The position numbers and the translations under genes were made by a program. From Woeseia sp. (GTDB lineage: Bacteria; Pseudomonadota; Gammaproteobacteria; Steroidobacterales; UBA11654), in assembly GCA_019653755.1 (NCBI GenBank), contig BPCL01000001.1:1-64000 (forward strand): a stretch of DNA of 64,000 nucleotides, read 5' to 3'. Below the pieces are notes generated by a model. The model was not told where the DNA came from and searched no databases. It saw only the letters and a program-made list of their open reading frames with translations. The stretch's first letter is position 1, and every line of letters begins with the position of its first letter. Positions 53,672 through 63,709 of this stretch are shown here, piece by piece.

Positions 53672-55291
53672 ATGCCTGGGCAGAAAAAAACTCAAAAATT
53701 CAGGGATTTGTTAAATAGCTCAGACCTCGATTTTTTAATTGAAGCTCATAATGGTATTAGTGCAAAAATAGCAGAAGAGACTGGTTTCAAGGGTCTATGG
53801 GCTGGAGGATTAGCAATCTCTGCGCAATACGGTGTTAGAGACAATAATGAAGCCAGCTGGACTCAAGTCCTCGAGACTTTGGAATTCATGGCTGATGCTA
53901 CCAGGATACCAATTATGTTGGACGGTGATACTGGGTACGGAAACTTTAATAACGTTAGACGCCTGATTAACAAACTCGAACAACGAGATGTTGCTGCGGT
54001 GTGTATTGAGGATAAAGTTTACCCAAAAACCAACAGCTTTATTGATGGCAATAAACAAGAATTAGCAGATATTGATGAGTTTTGCAGTCGCATTAAAGCT
54101 GGAAAAGATGCTCAAACTGATGACGATTTTTCCATTATCACTAGAGTCGAAGCGTTTATAGCTGGTTGGGGTCTTACCGAAGCTTTAAAGCGCGCAGAAG
54201 CATACCATCAAGCCGGATCTGATGGCATTTTAATTCATAGCGCATTGACGGAACCAATTGAAATATTAGCTTTTAAGAAAGAGTGGGCTAATCGATCACC
54301 TGTGATTATTGTCCCAACAAAGTATTACAGTACGCCGACGAATATCTTTTCAGAGGCTGGGTTTTCAATTGCAATATGGGCGAACCATATGATTCGATCA
54401 TCAATTGCCTCTATGCAAGAAACCGCTAAGGCGATTTATAACGATTCTTCCATCACTAAACTTGAAGATCAAATTGCAACGGTGAATGAAGTCTTTAGAC
54501 TTCAAGGAGTTTCTGAGTTGCTTGAAGCAGAGGAGATGTATCTTCCAAAATCAGACCTGACTCAAAAAGCAATTATTTTGGCTGCATCCAGAGGCTCAGC
54601 GATGTCCACATTAACTGAAACAAAGCCAAAAGCGATGGTTAAAATTAAAGACAAAAGTATTCTTGAGCATATTACTAATGTCTATAATCAACACGGGATT
54701 AAAGACATTACAGTGGTTAGGGGGTACAAAAAAGAAAGTGTTGATTTACCTCAACTTGATTACGTTGATAACGATAACTTTTCAACAAGCAGTGAGTTGG
54801 CCTCTTTTAATCTAGCTCTGAAGAACAGGAATGAAGATTTTTTTATTTCCTTCGGCGATGTTTTATTCAAACCTTACCTATTAAAACTCTTTGACGAATT
54901 CAATGACGACATAGTTATTAGTGTTGATACACAATGGCAAAACTCAGCAAATAAAAATAGAGCGGCAGATTATGTTAGATGCAACGAACCTCATTCAAGA
55001 GATTCATATAGCCATGAAATTTTTCTTGATCAATGTGGCGAAGATTTAAAAGAGGAAGAAATTCACGGCGAGTGGATGGGGGTTGCCAGATTCTCAAAAG
55101 AAATTATTCCTGAACTCAATACAATTCTTGCAGACTTAGAATCTAGAGACGATTTTAATAAGTTGAAATTTCATCATCTGTTTCAACATTTAACGGATTT
55201 AAATATCAAGGTTAGGGTCATCTACACCACAGGGCATTGGTTAGATATAGATAGCTTGGATGATGTTGTGGAGGCATCTAATTTCCTATGA
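53672..55291 (+). CDS. pepM: Phosphoenolpyruvate mutase fused to a nucleotidyltransferase-like domain
   Basis: The N-terminal 285 residues rearrange PEP to phosphonopyruvate, the committed step of phosphonate biosynthesis. The mutase-specific motif EDKxxxKxNS is present as '[10 protein letters not shown]' (residues 113-122), with '[10 protein letters not shown]' (82-91) for Mg binding. The C-terminal 240 residues resemble sugar-1-phosphate/choline-phosphate nucleotidyltransferases ('[16 protein letters not shown]', '[17 protein letters not shown]', 'FISFGDVLF', '[11 protein letters not shown]'), but the GxGxR loop reads SRGSA, so activity is uncertain. ATG 53672 is preferred over an upstream TTG overlapping the ubiD stop. 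The next gene overlaps by 4 bp. Confidence 0.93.
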   Translation: MPGQKKTQKFRDLLNSSDLDFLIEAHNGISAKIAEETGFKGLWAGGLAISAQYGVRDNNEASWTQVLETLEFMADATRIPIMLDGDTGYGNFNNVRRLINKLEQRDVAAVCIEDKVYPKTNSFIDGNKQELADIDEFCSRIKAGKDAQTDDDFSIITRVEAFIAGWGLTEALKRAEAYHQAGSDGILIHSALTEPIEILAFKKEWANRSPVIIVPTKYYSTPTNIFSEAGFSIAIWANHMIRSSIASMQETAKAIYNDSSITKLEDQIATVNEVFRLQGVSELLEAEEMYLPKSDLTQKAIILAASRGSAMSTLTETKPKAMVKIKDKSILEHITNVYNQHGIKDITVVRGYKKESVDLPQLDYVDNDNFSTSSELASFNLALKNRNEDFFISFGDVLFKPYLLKLFDEFNDDIVISVDTQWQNSANKNRAADYVRCNEPHSRDSYSHEIFLDQCGEDLKEEEIHGEWMGVARFSKEIIPELNTILADLESRDDFNKLKFHHLFQHLTDLNIKVRVIYTTGHWLDIDSLDDVVEASNFL

Positions 55292-56433
55292 TTACAGCAG
55301 AAGATTTTATTCTCAGGTCAAAGGAGAAGGGATTTAATATATACAGTGGTGTTCCTTGCTCTTATTTGAAGTCATTTATTAATTATATTATTGATTCAGA
55401 TGACATAAGTTATATACCGGCAGCAAGTGAAGGAGATGCAATAGGAATAGCTGCAGGGTCTTATTTAGGTGGACGGAGTCCAGTGGTTATGCTTCAGAAC
55501 TCGGGACTGGGTAATACAGTAAACCCGATTACTTCCTTGCTACAGACGTTCAAGATACCAGTTTTAATAATAGTAACCCTTAGAGGCGATCCTAATGCTC
55601 CAGCAGACGAGCCACAACATCAACTAATGGGTAAAATAACCACAGATCTATTAGAACTTATGGGGCTGGAATGGGATTGGTTTCCTGAATCCAGAAAAGA
55701 ATTAGATCTCAAACTGGAGAAAGCATCAGCGAGGATACACCAAGATAAATGCTCTTTTGTGATGGTAATGAAGCAAGGTGCTGTGGAGCCTTATGAATTG
55801 CATAGCGGCGGAACTGAAAATCATAGAGAGGACCAAATTATTCAGGATAATATTTATCAAGACGATGAGGTAACTCGAGAAGAGGTTCTGCTATCGATAC
55901 TGGATCATACTTCTGATCAGGACTTATTAATTGCTACCACAGGGTACACAGGAAGAGAGTTGTATAGCTTGAAAGACCAACCTAATAATTTTTATATGGT
56001 CGGCTCAATGGGTTGTGCGATAGATATTGGTTTAGGTTTAGCTTTATCAAAACCTAAATATCGGGTGATTGTGATCGACGGCGACGGGGCTTTATTGATG
56101 AGACTAGGGGCATTAACTTCTGTTGGCTATGAAGCCCCAAGAAATTTGTTACATCTTGTTTTAGATAATGGCACTTATGAGTCTACAGGCTCACAGAAGA
56201 CAGTTTCTCAATTTGTTGATTTCAAGAGTATTGCGCTAGCTTCCAGTTACACAAGAGCGATCTCTACCAATTCACTGAATCAACTCAAAGAAATACTTAA
56301 TAAACCAAATGAAGGCACAACTTTCGTTCATTTTCCTATTGTAAATGGTGTAAAAAATAACCTGCCTCGACCGAATATAAAGCCTTATGAGGTTGCAGAT
56401 AGATTCAGGACTAATATAGAGGATTATCATTAA
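55288..56433 (+). CDS. Phosphonopyruvate decarboxylase
   Basis: A ThDP enzyme that decarboxylates phosphonopyruvate to phosphonoacetaldehyde, pulling the unfavourable mutase reaction forward. A 381-residue single-chain enzyme. The Pyr-domain catalytic Glu lies in '[13 protein letters not shown]' (about residues 41-53), and the ThDP motif in '[17 protein letters not shown]' through '[12 protein letters not shown]' (about residues 260-310). '[14 protein letters not shown]' at 19-32 is the typical opening of this family. It overlaps the upstream pepM by 4 bp and the following transaminase by 1 bp. Assignment is secure from sequence plus context. Confidence 0.93.
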   Translation: MITAEDFILRSKEKGFNIYSGVPCSYLKSFINYIIDSDDISYIPAASEGDAIGIAAGSYLGGRSPVVMLQNSGLGNTVNPITSLLQTFKIPVLIIVTLRGDPNAPADEPQHQLMGKITTDLLELMGLEWDWFPESRKELDLKLEKASARIHQDKCSFVMVMKQGAVEPYELHSGGTENHREDQIIQDNIYQDDEVTREEVLLSILDHTSDQDLLIATTGYTGRELYSLKDQPNNFYMVGSMGCAIDIGLGLALSKPKYRVIVIDGDGALLMRLGALTSVGYEAPRNLLHLVLDNGTYESTGSQKTVSQFVDFKSIALASSYTRAISTNSLNQLKEILNKPNEGTTFVHFPIVNGVKNNLPRPNIKPYEVADRFRTNIEDYH

Positions 56434-57537
56434 TGGGTAATGCAAGAAATAATATTTTACTTAACCCGGGACCTGTTAATTTAAGTCAAGCGGTTAAACA
56501 AGCAATGAATCATGAAGATGTTTGTCACAGAGAAATTGAATTTGGCGAACTAGTGCAATCGATTAATGAACGATTAATTAAGATCTATCCTTCTTTTGAT
56601 AAATTTTAAAAGCTGTGCTTTTAAGTTGCTCAGGAACTGGAGCCGTTGAAGCCATGATTTCTTCATTTATTAATCAAGGCAAAACTTTAGCCATTAGCAA
56701 TGGGGTTTAGGGGAAAACGCATGGAGAAAATTCTAAATATCTATAAAAAACCCTACGAGGCGATAGAGTTTGATCTAGATCATGAGATTGATCTTGCGAG
56801 ACTAGAGAACCAATTAAAGTCTGATCGAGAAATAAGCAATATGACCTTAGTCCATCATGAGACAACAACAGGTCGTTTAAATTCTTTAAATTCTATAGGT
56901 CAACTATGTAAGGACTATGATGTTAAGTTTTTTTTTAGATGCTGTGAGTAGTTTTGGTGCTGAGGAGATTCAAGCAAACGCGTTTAAATCTAGCTCCCGT
57001 TGCTGCCAGTGCTAATAAATGCCTTCATGGTGCACCTGGCGCCTCATTTGTTATTGCACATCAAGATTTATGGAATGATGAGCCAGATCAAGCAAGTAGC
57101 GTTTATTTTGATCTTTATGCATATTATAAGCTTCAGCAAGATCAAGGGTTTTCTCCTTTCACTCAAGCAACCCATGTTTTGATGCGTTTGATGTGGCTTT
57201 AGATGAATTTTTTCAGCAGGGAGGATGGGATTCCAAAAAAACCAGAGTATTCTGAAAAAGCAAGCCGAATAATGGGGACATTATCCAAATTAGGAATAGA
57301 GCCTTTGATAAAAGCCGAAGATTTTTCCTGTGTTTTACATTCTTATTTACTGCCTCAGACCAAGCTATGATGATCTTCATCGATTTATGAAAAAAAAATG
57401 GGTTTATTATCTATCAAGGGCAGGGCGACTTAAGCGACAGAATCTTTAGGATTTCTACAATGGGTGAAATTTCAACTTCAGATGTAACAAGATTATGCGA
57501 CTTGTTTATCAAATACTTTGATAATTTAAATGACTAA
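56433..57537 (+). pseudogene. 2-aminoethylphosphonate:pyruvate-type transaminase, frameshifted
   Basis: A PLP enzyme that interconverts phosphonoacetaldehyde and 2-aminoethylphosphonate. Family pieces in order: 'NILLNPGPVNLSQAVKQAM' with 'HEDVCHREIEF', 'LLSCSGTGAVEAMISSF', 'MTLVHHETTTGRLN', 'FFLDAVSSFGAEEI', the PLP-lysine region 'NKCLHGAPGASFVIA', 'QATHVLDAFDVAL', and 'IIYQGQGDLSDRIFRIS' with 'TMGEIS'. The last piece runs to a stop at 57537 (FDNLND). At least six frame changes occur, probably all errors. Joined length is about 368 residues, as expected. Its end overlaps the next gene by 8 bp. Confidence 0.82.
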
Positions 57538-58265
57538 AGAAGCAGTAATTCTGGCTGCAGGCCAAGGTTTGCGACTGGGCACACATGCAGACAATAAGCC
57601 TAAAGGTTGTCTTAAGCTAGGCGATTTAAGCATCATCGAAGAATCAGTGGAAAAACTTATAAATATTGGTGTTGAGACAATTTGGGTAGTCACTGGTTTC
57701 CAGTCACAGTATTTTGATCAACTGGTTGACCGATTCCCTGATCATCTTAAGACCGTCAGAAATAAATCCTATAAAATCTCTGGTTCGATGTATTCCTTAG
57801 CTCAAATGAGCGAATTAATTAACCCGCCTTTTCTACTTTTGGAGTCCGATATTATTTATGAATTTAGGGCCTAGAACGGATCGTTAATTATTCTGAAGAG
57901 AATTGTGTTTTATTATCAGGGTTTACAGGGTCTGGAGATGAGGTCTTTGTTGAAACTATTGAAAAGCAATTGGTTTTTATGTCAAAAGATCGAACCTTAT
58001 TTGGGAAATGAGCCAGCAGGTGAGTTGGTCGGTATTTCAAAGATCAGCCGATCTTTATTTCCCGCCATGATAGATTTTTCAGACCGAGTTTAAAAAATCA
58101 TTATTAATTGACTATGAAACTGACGCCCTAGTTAGCTGTGCTAAAAATGAAAATATCGACTGTTTATTGATACCCGATTTAGTGTGGGCTGAGATAGATG
58201 ATTACACCCATTTACAGCGTGCGAAAGAGATTATATATCCACAAATCCAAAGACGAGAAAGCTAG
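57530..58265 (+). CDS. LicC/PntC-type cytidylyltransferase, frameshifted
   Basis: A nucleotidyltransferase of about 245 residues that probably activates 2-aminoethylphosphonate as CMP-AEP. The NTP-binding start 'AVILAAGQGLRLGTHAD' and 'NKPKGCLKLGDLSIIEE' is intact. 'ISGSMYSLAQM' and 'LLLESDIIYE' match the choline-phosphate/phosphonate cytidylyltransferase group. Frame changes near 57868, 58000 and 58083 split the rest: 'SGFTGSGDEVFVETIEKQL', 'NEPAGELVGISKISRSLFP', 'VSCAKNENIDCLLIPDL' and 'VWAEIDDY'. The stop is at 58265. The choice of AEP over other phosphonates is inferred from neighbours. Confidence 0.82.
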
Positions 58266-58324
58266 AGTTGGGATAAGCCAATATATTTTTTTATAATAAC
58301 CTCAAGCATTGATCGAGGACCAAG

Positions 58325-58527
58325 ATGAAAAGAGAATATAAGATTTTAAATTTATTTTTTTTTCCATGTTTTATGGGTCTTCGGCCTATGCTTACCTTGA
58401 TCCAAGTACAGGCGGAATGCTTATCTCGGCAATCGTTGGAATGTTCGCCACTCTCGGCCTGGTTATAAAGTCTTACTGGTATAAGTTAAAATCTTTGTTC
58501 ACAACTAAGGATGACACTGAGGAATAA
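58325..58527 (+). CDS. Small exported membrane protein with 'YLDPSTGGML' motif, one frameshift
   Basis: About 67 residues: 'MKREYKILNLFF', a one-base shift in a run of nine Ts (near 58355), then 'SMFYGSSAYAYLDPSTGGML' and 'ISAIVGMFATLGLVIKSYWYK', and a charged tail 'DDTEE'. The first part looks like a signal peptide cleaved before AYLDP; one transmembrane helix follows. Short 'YLDPGTG'-type proteins occur in bacterial surface-polymer gene clusters, but their function is not known to me. Position between the cytidylyltransferase and the polymer-type transferase ties it to the cluster. Confidence 0.65.
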
Positions 58528-58545
58528 TCCTGAAAAATATTTAAA

Positions 58546-59681
58546 TTGAACAATTTTTTAAAAGCTTTGGGTGGTTATCGATCTTTTAAGAGTGCTAACG
58601 CCAGTGATAAACAGCTCGTTTTTTTATTCTGAAAGCGGTCAAGATTGGCATCATTTTAGCCCCCTTATTAAGGGGATGCTGGATAATTATGATCACAAGA
58701 TCGCTTATGTTTCTTCGGGTCCCAATGATCCTGGTTTGAGATTAAAAGATAATAAACTCACAACATATTTTATTGGCTCTGGTGTCTTTAGAATTTTATT
58801 TTTTCAATATCTTGATACGGCTCTTTGTTACTCACAATGATGGATTTAGATAATTTTGAGCTTAAACGATCAATAAACAATGTCCATTATGTCTACCCGT
58901 TTCACAGCTTAACCAGCACCCATATGGTCGATAATGCTGAATCTTTTGATAATTACGATAGTTTATTATGTGCAGGCCCCCATCAGATAAAAGAAATAAG
59001 AGCGAGGGAAAATCACTATAAATTGCCAGCTAAAAACTTAATCGCTTATGGATATCACAGGTTAGAAGAGTTGATTGAATTGCAATATTTAAAAGAAAAA
59101 TCCAAGTCGTGAAATTTTAATTGCTCCGACTTGGGGTGAGAATAGTATTTTAAATACAGTGGGCATTGAACTGTGTGAAATTGTTCTTGATGCAGGTTAT
59201 ATATTGACCGTTAGACCGCATTATGAAACATCAAAAAGAACTCCTGAGGTTATAGAGCAACTGAAGAATCAATTTAAAGAGCATGAAAATTTTCAGCTGG
59301 TGCTAGAGATGGGTGAGAAGATTCCCTATTTACATCAGATCTATTGATCTCTGATTGGTCTGGGATAGCAATTGAATACGCATTAGGGCTTGGAAAACCA
59401 GTCGCATTTATTGATTTCTCCCAAGAGTTAAAGGGAAAGACGATTGGGAGAGACTAAATATAGAGCCTTTAGAATCAAGTATAAGAACAAAGATAGGGAA
59501 AATCATTTCACCACAGGATATTAATTCCTTACCTAGGGTCATAGAAGGAATGATTGATAATCAGGAAAACTTTAGCCAAGAGATAGGACAGTTGAGAGAA
59601 AAATATGTATATAATTTAGGACAAACTAGAACCATTGGACCTAGAGAGATAAAACAATTACTCAACCAAATAAATCACTAG
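58546..59681 (+). CDS. CDP-glycerol glycerophosphotransferase-like enzyme, frameshifted
   Basis: About 378 residues of the family that moves glycerol phosphate from CDP-glycerol onto teichoic-acid-type polymers. 'QLVFYSESGQDWHHFSPLI', 'NDPGLRLKDNKL', 'YVYPFHSLTSTHMVDN', 'ILIAPTWGENSIL', 'YILTVRPHYETSK' and 'LLISDWSGIAIEYALGLG' follow the family in order; the His and the Ser/Gly-rich active-site motif are kept. Shifts near 58620, 58827, 59109, 59334 and 59440 split it. The start is uncertain (TTG 58546 or nearby). In this cluster the donor may be a CMP- or CDP-activated phosphonate. Gammaproteobacterial examples are less usual than Gram-positive ones. Confidence 0.78.
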
Positions 59682-59704
59682 ATAGATCGGGCTTAATCAG
59701 ATGG

Positions 59705-61475
59705 GTGGCTTGGTTTGGCTTTATAAATGGGCTGATCGCAACAATTATCGGGACAAGATACGCTCTGTTTTTCCCTTTTCCTGAGACTTTTCTATCTTTT
59801 TCATATGTTTTTCTAGCTACCCTGACTCATTTTATAACGCTCCATTACCTTCCTCTCGTCATTATATTAGTACCAATTGCTTGGATCACTTCTTCAAGGC
59901 TTCTTTGTTTTTTTTTTAGCGGTTATTTTTTCTGCAATAATTAATTCATTGTTAATTTTAGACACTAATTTTTTCGCAGAAAATCAATTTCATATTAGCC
60001 TTATAACTTTCCTTATTTTTGAGAGTTCCACCTATTGGATTATGGGCTTACAATTTTTTATTGCTCTGATCTTTGAAGTATTCATAGGGTTAGAGGTGTT
60101 TTTAAAAAAAATTTATAAACCGACGCCAAGAGCAAGCCATGGGTTTGCCTTAGCTTCTGTATTTATCCTTTTTTGGTTGTATGTTCAAGGGACTCATATT
60201 TGGGCAGATGCTACTTATCAAAATTCGATCACTACTTTTACCCGATATTTACCAATGTATAGACCCATTCACGCTAAAAGGGATTTAGCTAAGATGGGTT
60301 GGATTGATTCTGATGATCTAAGACAAATAAGGACATCAGATCGAAGATCACTCTCTGAACTTAATTACCCCACACAAGAACTGATATGTGATGTAGACCA
60401 GGGTGAAAGTTTAAATGTATTGCTTGTCGTCATAGACGCTCTTCGTCCTGATATTATCTCAGCTGAAATTACACCTAATCTATATGCCTTCAAGAAGGAG
60501 AATTCTAGTTTTAATAACCACTACACGGGAGGAACATCATCAAGGATGGGTATGTTCTCAATCTTTTATGGCATACCAACCACTTATTGGCGAATTTTTC
60601 ATGACAATCTTGAACCTGCGCCTTTAATCCGGCAGTTACAATCCGATAATTACAGAATAAAAGCTATCAGTTCTTCGGGTCTTGGTAGTCCAGGACTTCT
60701 TGATCGGACTGCTTTGGCGACTGTTGAAGGTATTAATTTAAAATCACTTGAAAGCTCTGAAAAAGAAAGCAACAGATCTGTGACGCGTCAGTGGATGAAT
60801 CATCTCAATTCTAATTCCAGCCAAAAACAATCATCTTTTACCTTTCTTCATTTCGATCCCCCAATTGATGATGTCGATGGATTAATTAATGTGTCGGTGC
60901 CCAAAAAATTTAACAATGCTGGAGGTAAATCACACCAAGAAGAAGTTGCCAAATACATTGAATCAGTTCAATTTGTTGATAATCAGATTGGAATTGTTTT
61001 GGATAACTTCAGTGCAAGAGGTTTGGATGAAAACACGATACTTATAATCACTTCTGATCATGGTTATGAACTCAATGATTACAATACCGGTTATTATGGA
61101 CATTCAAGTAATTATTCACCCGCTCAGATGAGGGTGCCGTTATTCATTAAATGGCCAGGAAAACAGTCTACAGTGATTGATCATCTGACTTCGCATAATG
61201 ATTTGCCACCTACAATTATAAATTCAGTTTTAGGCTGTAAAAATTCAAGCTTAGATTTTAGCAGCGGTCACAGTCTCTTTGATAAAAAGCCTTGGCAATT
61301 TATAGTCGCAGGAAGCTACGACTCTTTTGCCATTATTTCTCCTGAAAAAACTATTACTTCATTTGGTGGATATTATGAAGTCAGGGATGAGAATTATAAA
61401 TTAACGCAGTTATCGGAAGACGATAAAGATCTTATTCAATCAGCAATGTTAGAGATGAAGCGTTTTTATAAATGA
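59705..61475 (+). CDS. YejM/PbgA-like membrane protein with sulfatase-fold domain, one frameshift
   Basis: A DUF3413 plus sulfatase-fold protein of about 590 residues. Five N-terminal membrane helices ('LIATIIGTRYALFFPFP', 'LATLTHFITLHYLPLVII' and three more) precede a periplasmic domain from about residue 190. That domain carries 'NVLLVVIDALRPDI', 'HYTGGTSSRMGMFSIFYG' in place of the nucleophile loop, and 'ITSDHGYELND'. A shift near 59895 splits helix 3 from helix 4 ('RLL-QGFFVFFLAVIF'). E. coli YejM controls LPS synthesis and is not catalytic; here it could be a regulator or a phospho-group transferase. The start is uncertain. Confidence 0.82.
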
Positions 61476-62937
61476 AGAAAATTGCTTTAGTTGTTTTTAT
61501 TTTAGTCGGTTTGGCCAATTATCAATACGGTGTGTCTCTAGAGCAACCATTAGTTAACACCCTTCAAAATATCGACTTTAATAAAGAACACCCAGCCATT
61601 AAGGGTTGGCAGGCATGCTTCAGAAATTGTAATGAAAAGCCATTGATGGCAGTTGATTTTGTCAATAATCAAAATGAATTAATAACTTTTGAAGAAGACG
61701 GCGAGCCAAATCAGTCCCTGTACAATCTTTCTACAGAAGAGAATGATAGGGTTATATTGCCACTTATAACATCAGAGATAATCAAGCATCTTCAATTAAG
61801 GCAGTCGTTTTCAAAATCTCTAATGAAAATTCACTGCTCGATATGACTGTTTATTCAGATGATTCGTATGACTTGATGTTTAATCTAAAAAATATTTTAC
61901 CTCAGGAGAATATTAGTGGGTTTGGAGGTCTTTACAACGGGACTAGGCTTGTGGCAATCAATTCACAGAAAGTTGAATCGTTGGTTTCTTTATCTAATAT
62001 TAAAGATGAGGAAACCGAATGGTTGGGAGCAAGATCCCGTTTTTGGACTTTTTTAATCAATTCAGATGATCTGAGTTCAACTGTGATTGATGATGTTAAC
62101 GAAGAGAATCTTTCTTTCAGGCTTAAAGTATCCTCTGCTGATGCGATCAGTAAGCATCAGTTTAGAATATACTTTGGTCCTGTAGAGCGATCTCAGATCG
62201 AGACAGTTTCGCCCACACTTAACCAATTAATGTATTCAGCTCTTTGGGATTGGTTAAGACTGATATGCAGAGCAATAGAAATATTATTCTTATGGTGTTT
62301 ATCTATTACTGGTAATCCAGGATTGTCGATCTTATTGTTAGCAGTTTCGGTAAAGTTTTTGCTCTACCCATTAACCTCCATTGCTGAGAAGTGGCAATCA
62401 CAGGTCAATAAGACTCAAGCATGGATTCAACCCAAGATTAATGAAATTAATAAGCAATATTCAGGTGAAGCGGCAAACACTAAAATATTAAATCTATATA
62501 GAGATAATAATATTAGCCCCTTTTTTACCATTAAAGGCTTGTTTGGTTTTTTAATACAAGTCCCAATTTTTATTGCAGTCTTTGATGTCTTGGGAGAGAG
62601 CATCCTACTTGCAGGTCAGTCTTTCTTGTTTATTGAAGATTTAAGTAAACCTGATCAGTGGTTAGAGCTTCCTTTTGTAATACCTTTTTTCGGTTCATAT
62701 TTTAATTTATTGCCTTTATTGATGACGATCATCACTTTAGTTAGCGCAATGAGTTATCGTGACCAATATCTAACAGGTGATCTACTTAAGGACCAGCAAT
62801 TAAAGCTCTACATCATGGCAGCGTTGTTTTTTATTTTGTTTTTTACTTTCCCATCAGGAATGGTTCTTTATTGGACTTGCTCAAATCTGATCCAGTTGCT
62901 TAAGAGTTTAGTTATAAAAAAAAGCTCGCTGGCTTAA
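61472..62937 (+). CDS. YidC/Oxa1-like membrane insertase paralogue, one frameshift
   Basis: A membrane insertase-like protein of about 488 residues. The N-terminal helix 'MKKIALVVFILVGLANYQYG' and a shortened periplasmic domain precede the YidC core ('LSILLLAVSVKFLLYPLTS' at about 310, 'IKGLFGFLIQVPIFIAVFD' and 'FFTFPSGMVLYWTCSN'). A one-base shift near 61803 is repaired as 'IKAVVFKISNENSLLDM'. The conserved inner Arg of YidC is not obvious in 'KFLLYP'; a Lys occupies the place. It is not in the usual rpmH-rnpA-yidC setting, so it is a second copy. It overlaps the YejM-like gene by 4 bp. Confidence 0.82.
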
Positions 62938-62950
62938 GGCGAGCTTTTTT
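62918..62950 (+). terminator. Terminator of the phosphonate cluster, overlapping the last codons
   Basis: A 12-bp stem (AAAAAAGCTCGC against GCGAGCTTTTTT) with a 9-base loop that contains the YidC-like stop codon at 62935-62937. The stem's left arm therefore encodes the C-terminal residues. It is a strong rho-independent end to the long plus-strand run. Confidence 0.92.
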
Positions 62951-62965
62951 AGTAGAGCTTTTGTA

Positions 62966-63565
62966 TTAAATAAAGAAACCGTGGCCTGCGCCCACCATGC
63001 TCATTAACATTGGTATGGATAGCATTGTGTTGGTTCTCGAAGCCAGAAATGCAGTTCTTGCTGCTTTTGCTTTCTCTTCCGCTGTTGCTTCAACAATACC
63101 TAAAACTTTTTTCTGATTTGGCCAGATTAAAATCCAGACATTAAACAGCATGATAGTTCCCATCCAGGCGCCTATGCCTATGGTAGTTGCATAAGCATTG
63201 CCAGTTCTAAACCCTAATTCAAAAGCATCACCCAAATTACCATTCAGGTAAAGAAAGAGCGCGCCGGTTAACCAGGTGACTAGAGCTGCCCATCGAAACC
63301 ACAACAAAGCTCTAGGAGCTACGTATTTAGTTATGGCAGCTGGTCCAGGACCATCTGAGTCGGCATTAGCCTCTGCGACTGATGGCACTTGCACAAAATT
63401 AAAATAGTAAAGTAAGCCAATCCAAGCCACACCTGCAGCAACATGTAGCCAAATAACTATCGAGTTTGCAGCATTTGCCCCTGAAAGATTTGTACCTAAA
63501 GCAATCAAGACAGCCAGCACTAAGCCAGTTACTATTGTTCCTGTAATCTTATCTAGTGGATTCAT
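62966..63565 (-). CDS. PuuD/urate-hydroxylase-N-like membrane protein
   Basis: A 199-residue inner-membrane protein with about five helices. 'IVIWLHVAAGVAWIGLLYYF' with 'NFVQVPSV' (about residues 35-63), 'APRALLWFRWAALVTWLTGA' and 'GAWMGTIMLFNVWILIWPNQ' are the signatures of the membrane domain found in PuuD-type urate hydroxylases. The cytochrome c domain of full PuuD is absent, as in many short homologues, so urate oxidation cannot be assumed. Conserved His and Trp may bind heme. It converges on the phosphonate-cluster terminator. Confidence 0.85.
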   Translation of the reverse strand: MNPLDKITGTIVTGLVLAVLIALGTNLSGANAANSIVIWLHVAAGVAWIGLLYYFNFVQVPSVAEANADSDGPGPAAITKYVAPRALLWFRWAALVTWLTGALFLYLNGNLGDAFELGFRTGNAYATTIGIGAWMGTIMLFNVWILIWPNQKKVLGIVEATAEEKAKAARTAFLASRTNTMLSIPMLMSMVGAGHGFFI

Positions 63566-63697
63566 ATTTTCACCCTCATTTCATTAATGAAGAAAAAGTA
63601 TAACAATTTTCACTCACAGTCAAACTCACAGATAGTTTTAAAATACTCAATATTTTCAATCGATAGAATTTATAATAAGGTGTGATTCATAATGAAT

Positions 63698-63703
63698 AAG
63701 GAG
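63698..63703 (+). promoter_or_regulatory. AAGGAG ribosome site deciding the grx4 start
   Basis: AAGGAG ends 6 bases before ATG 63710 and only 3 before the adjoining ATG 63707, favouring the second ATG. Confidence 0.5.
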
Positions 63704-63709
63704 TTTATG

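Noticed and set aside
50744-59681. Genuine decay of the ubiD-phosphonate region into pseudogenes
   Set aside because: Every gene keeps its motifs in order and only single-base shifts are needed. In-frame substitutions at active sites and large deletions are not seen, and the same pattern occurs at the other window edge in mrp.
53672-62937. Recent horizontal island bounded by repeats, tRNA or integrase
   Set aside because: No tRNA, integrase, transposase or flanking direct repeat is visible, and base composition looks like the neighbours.
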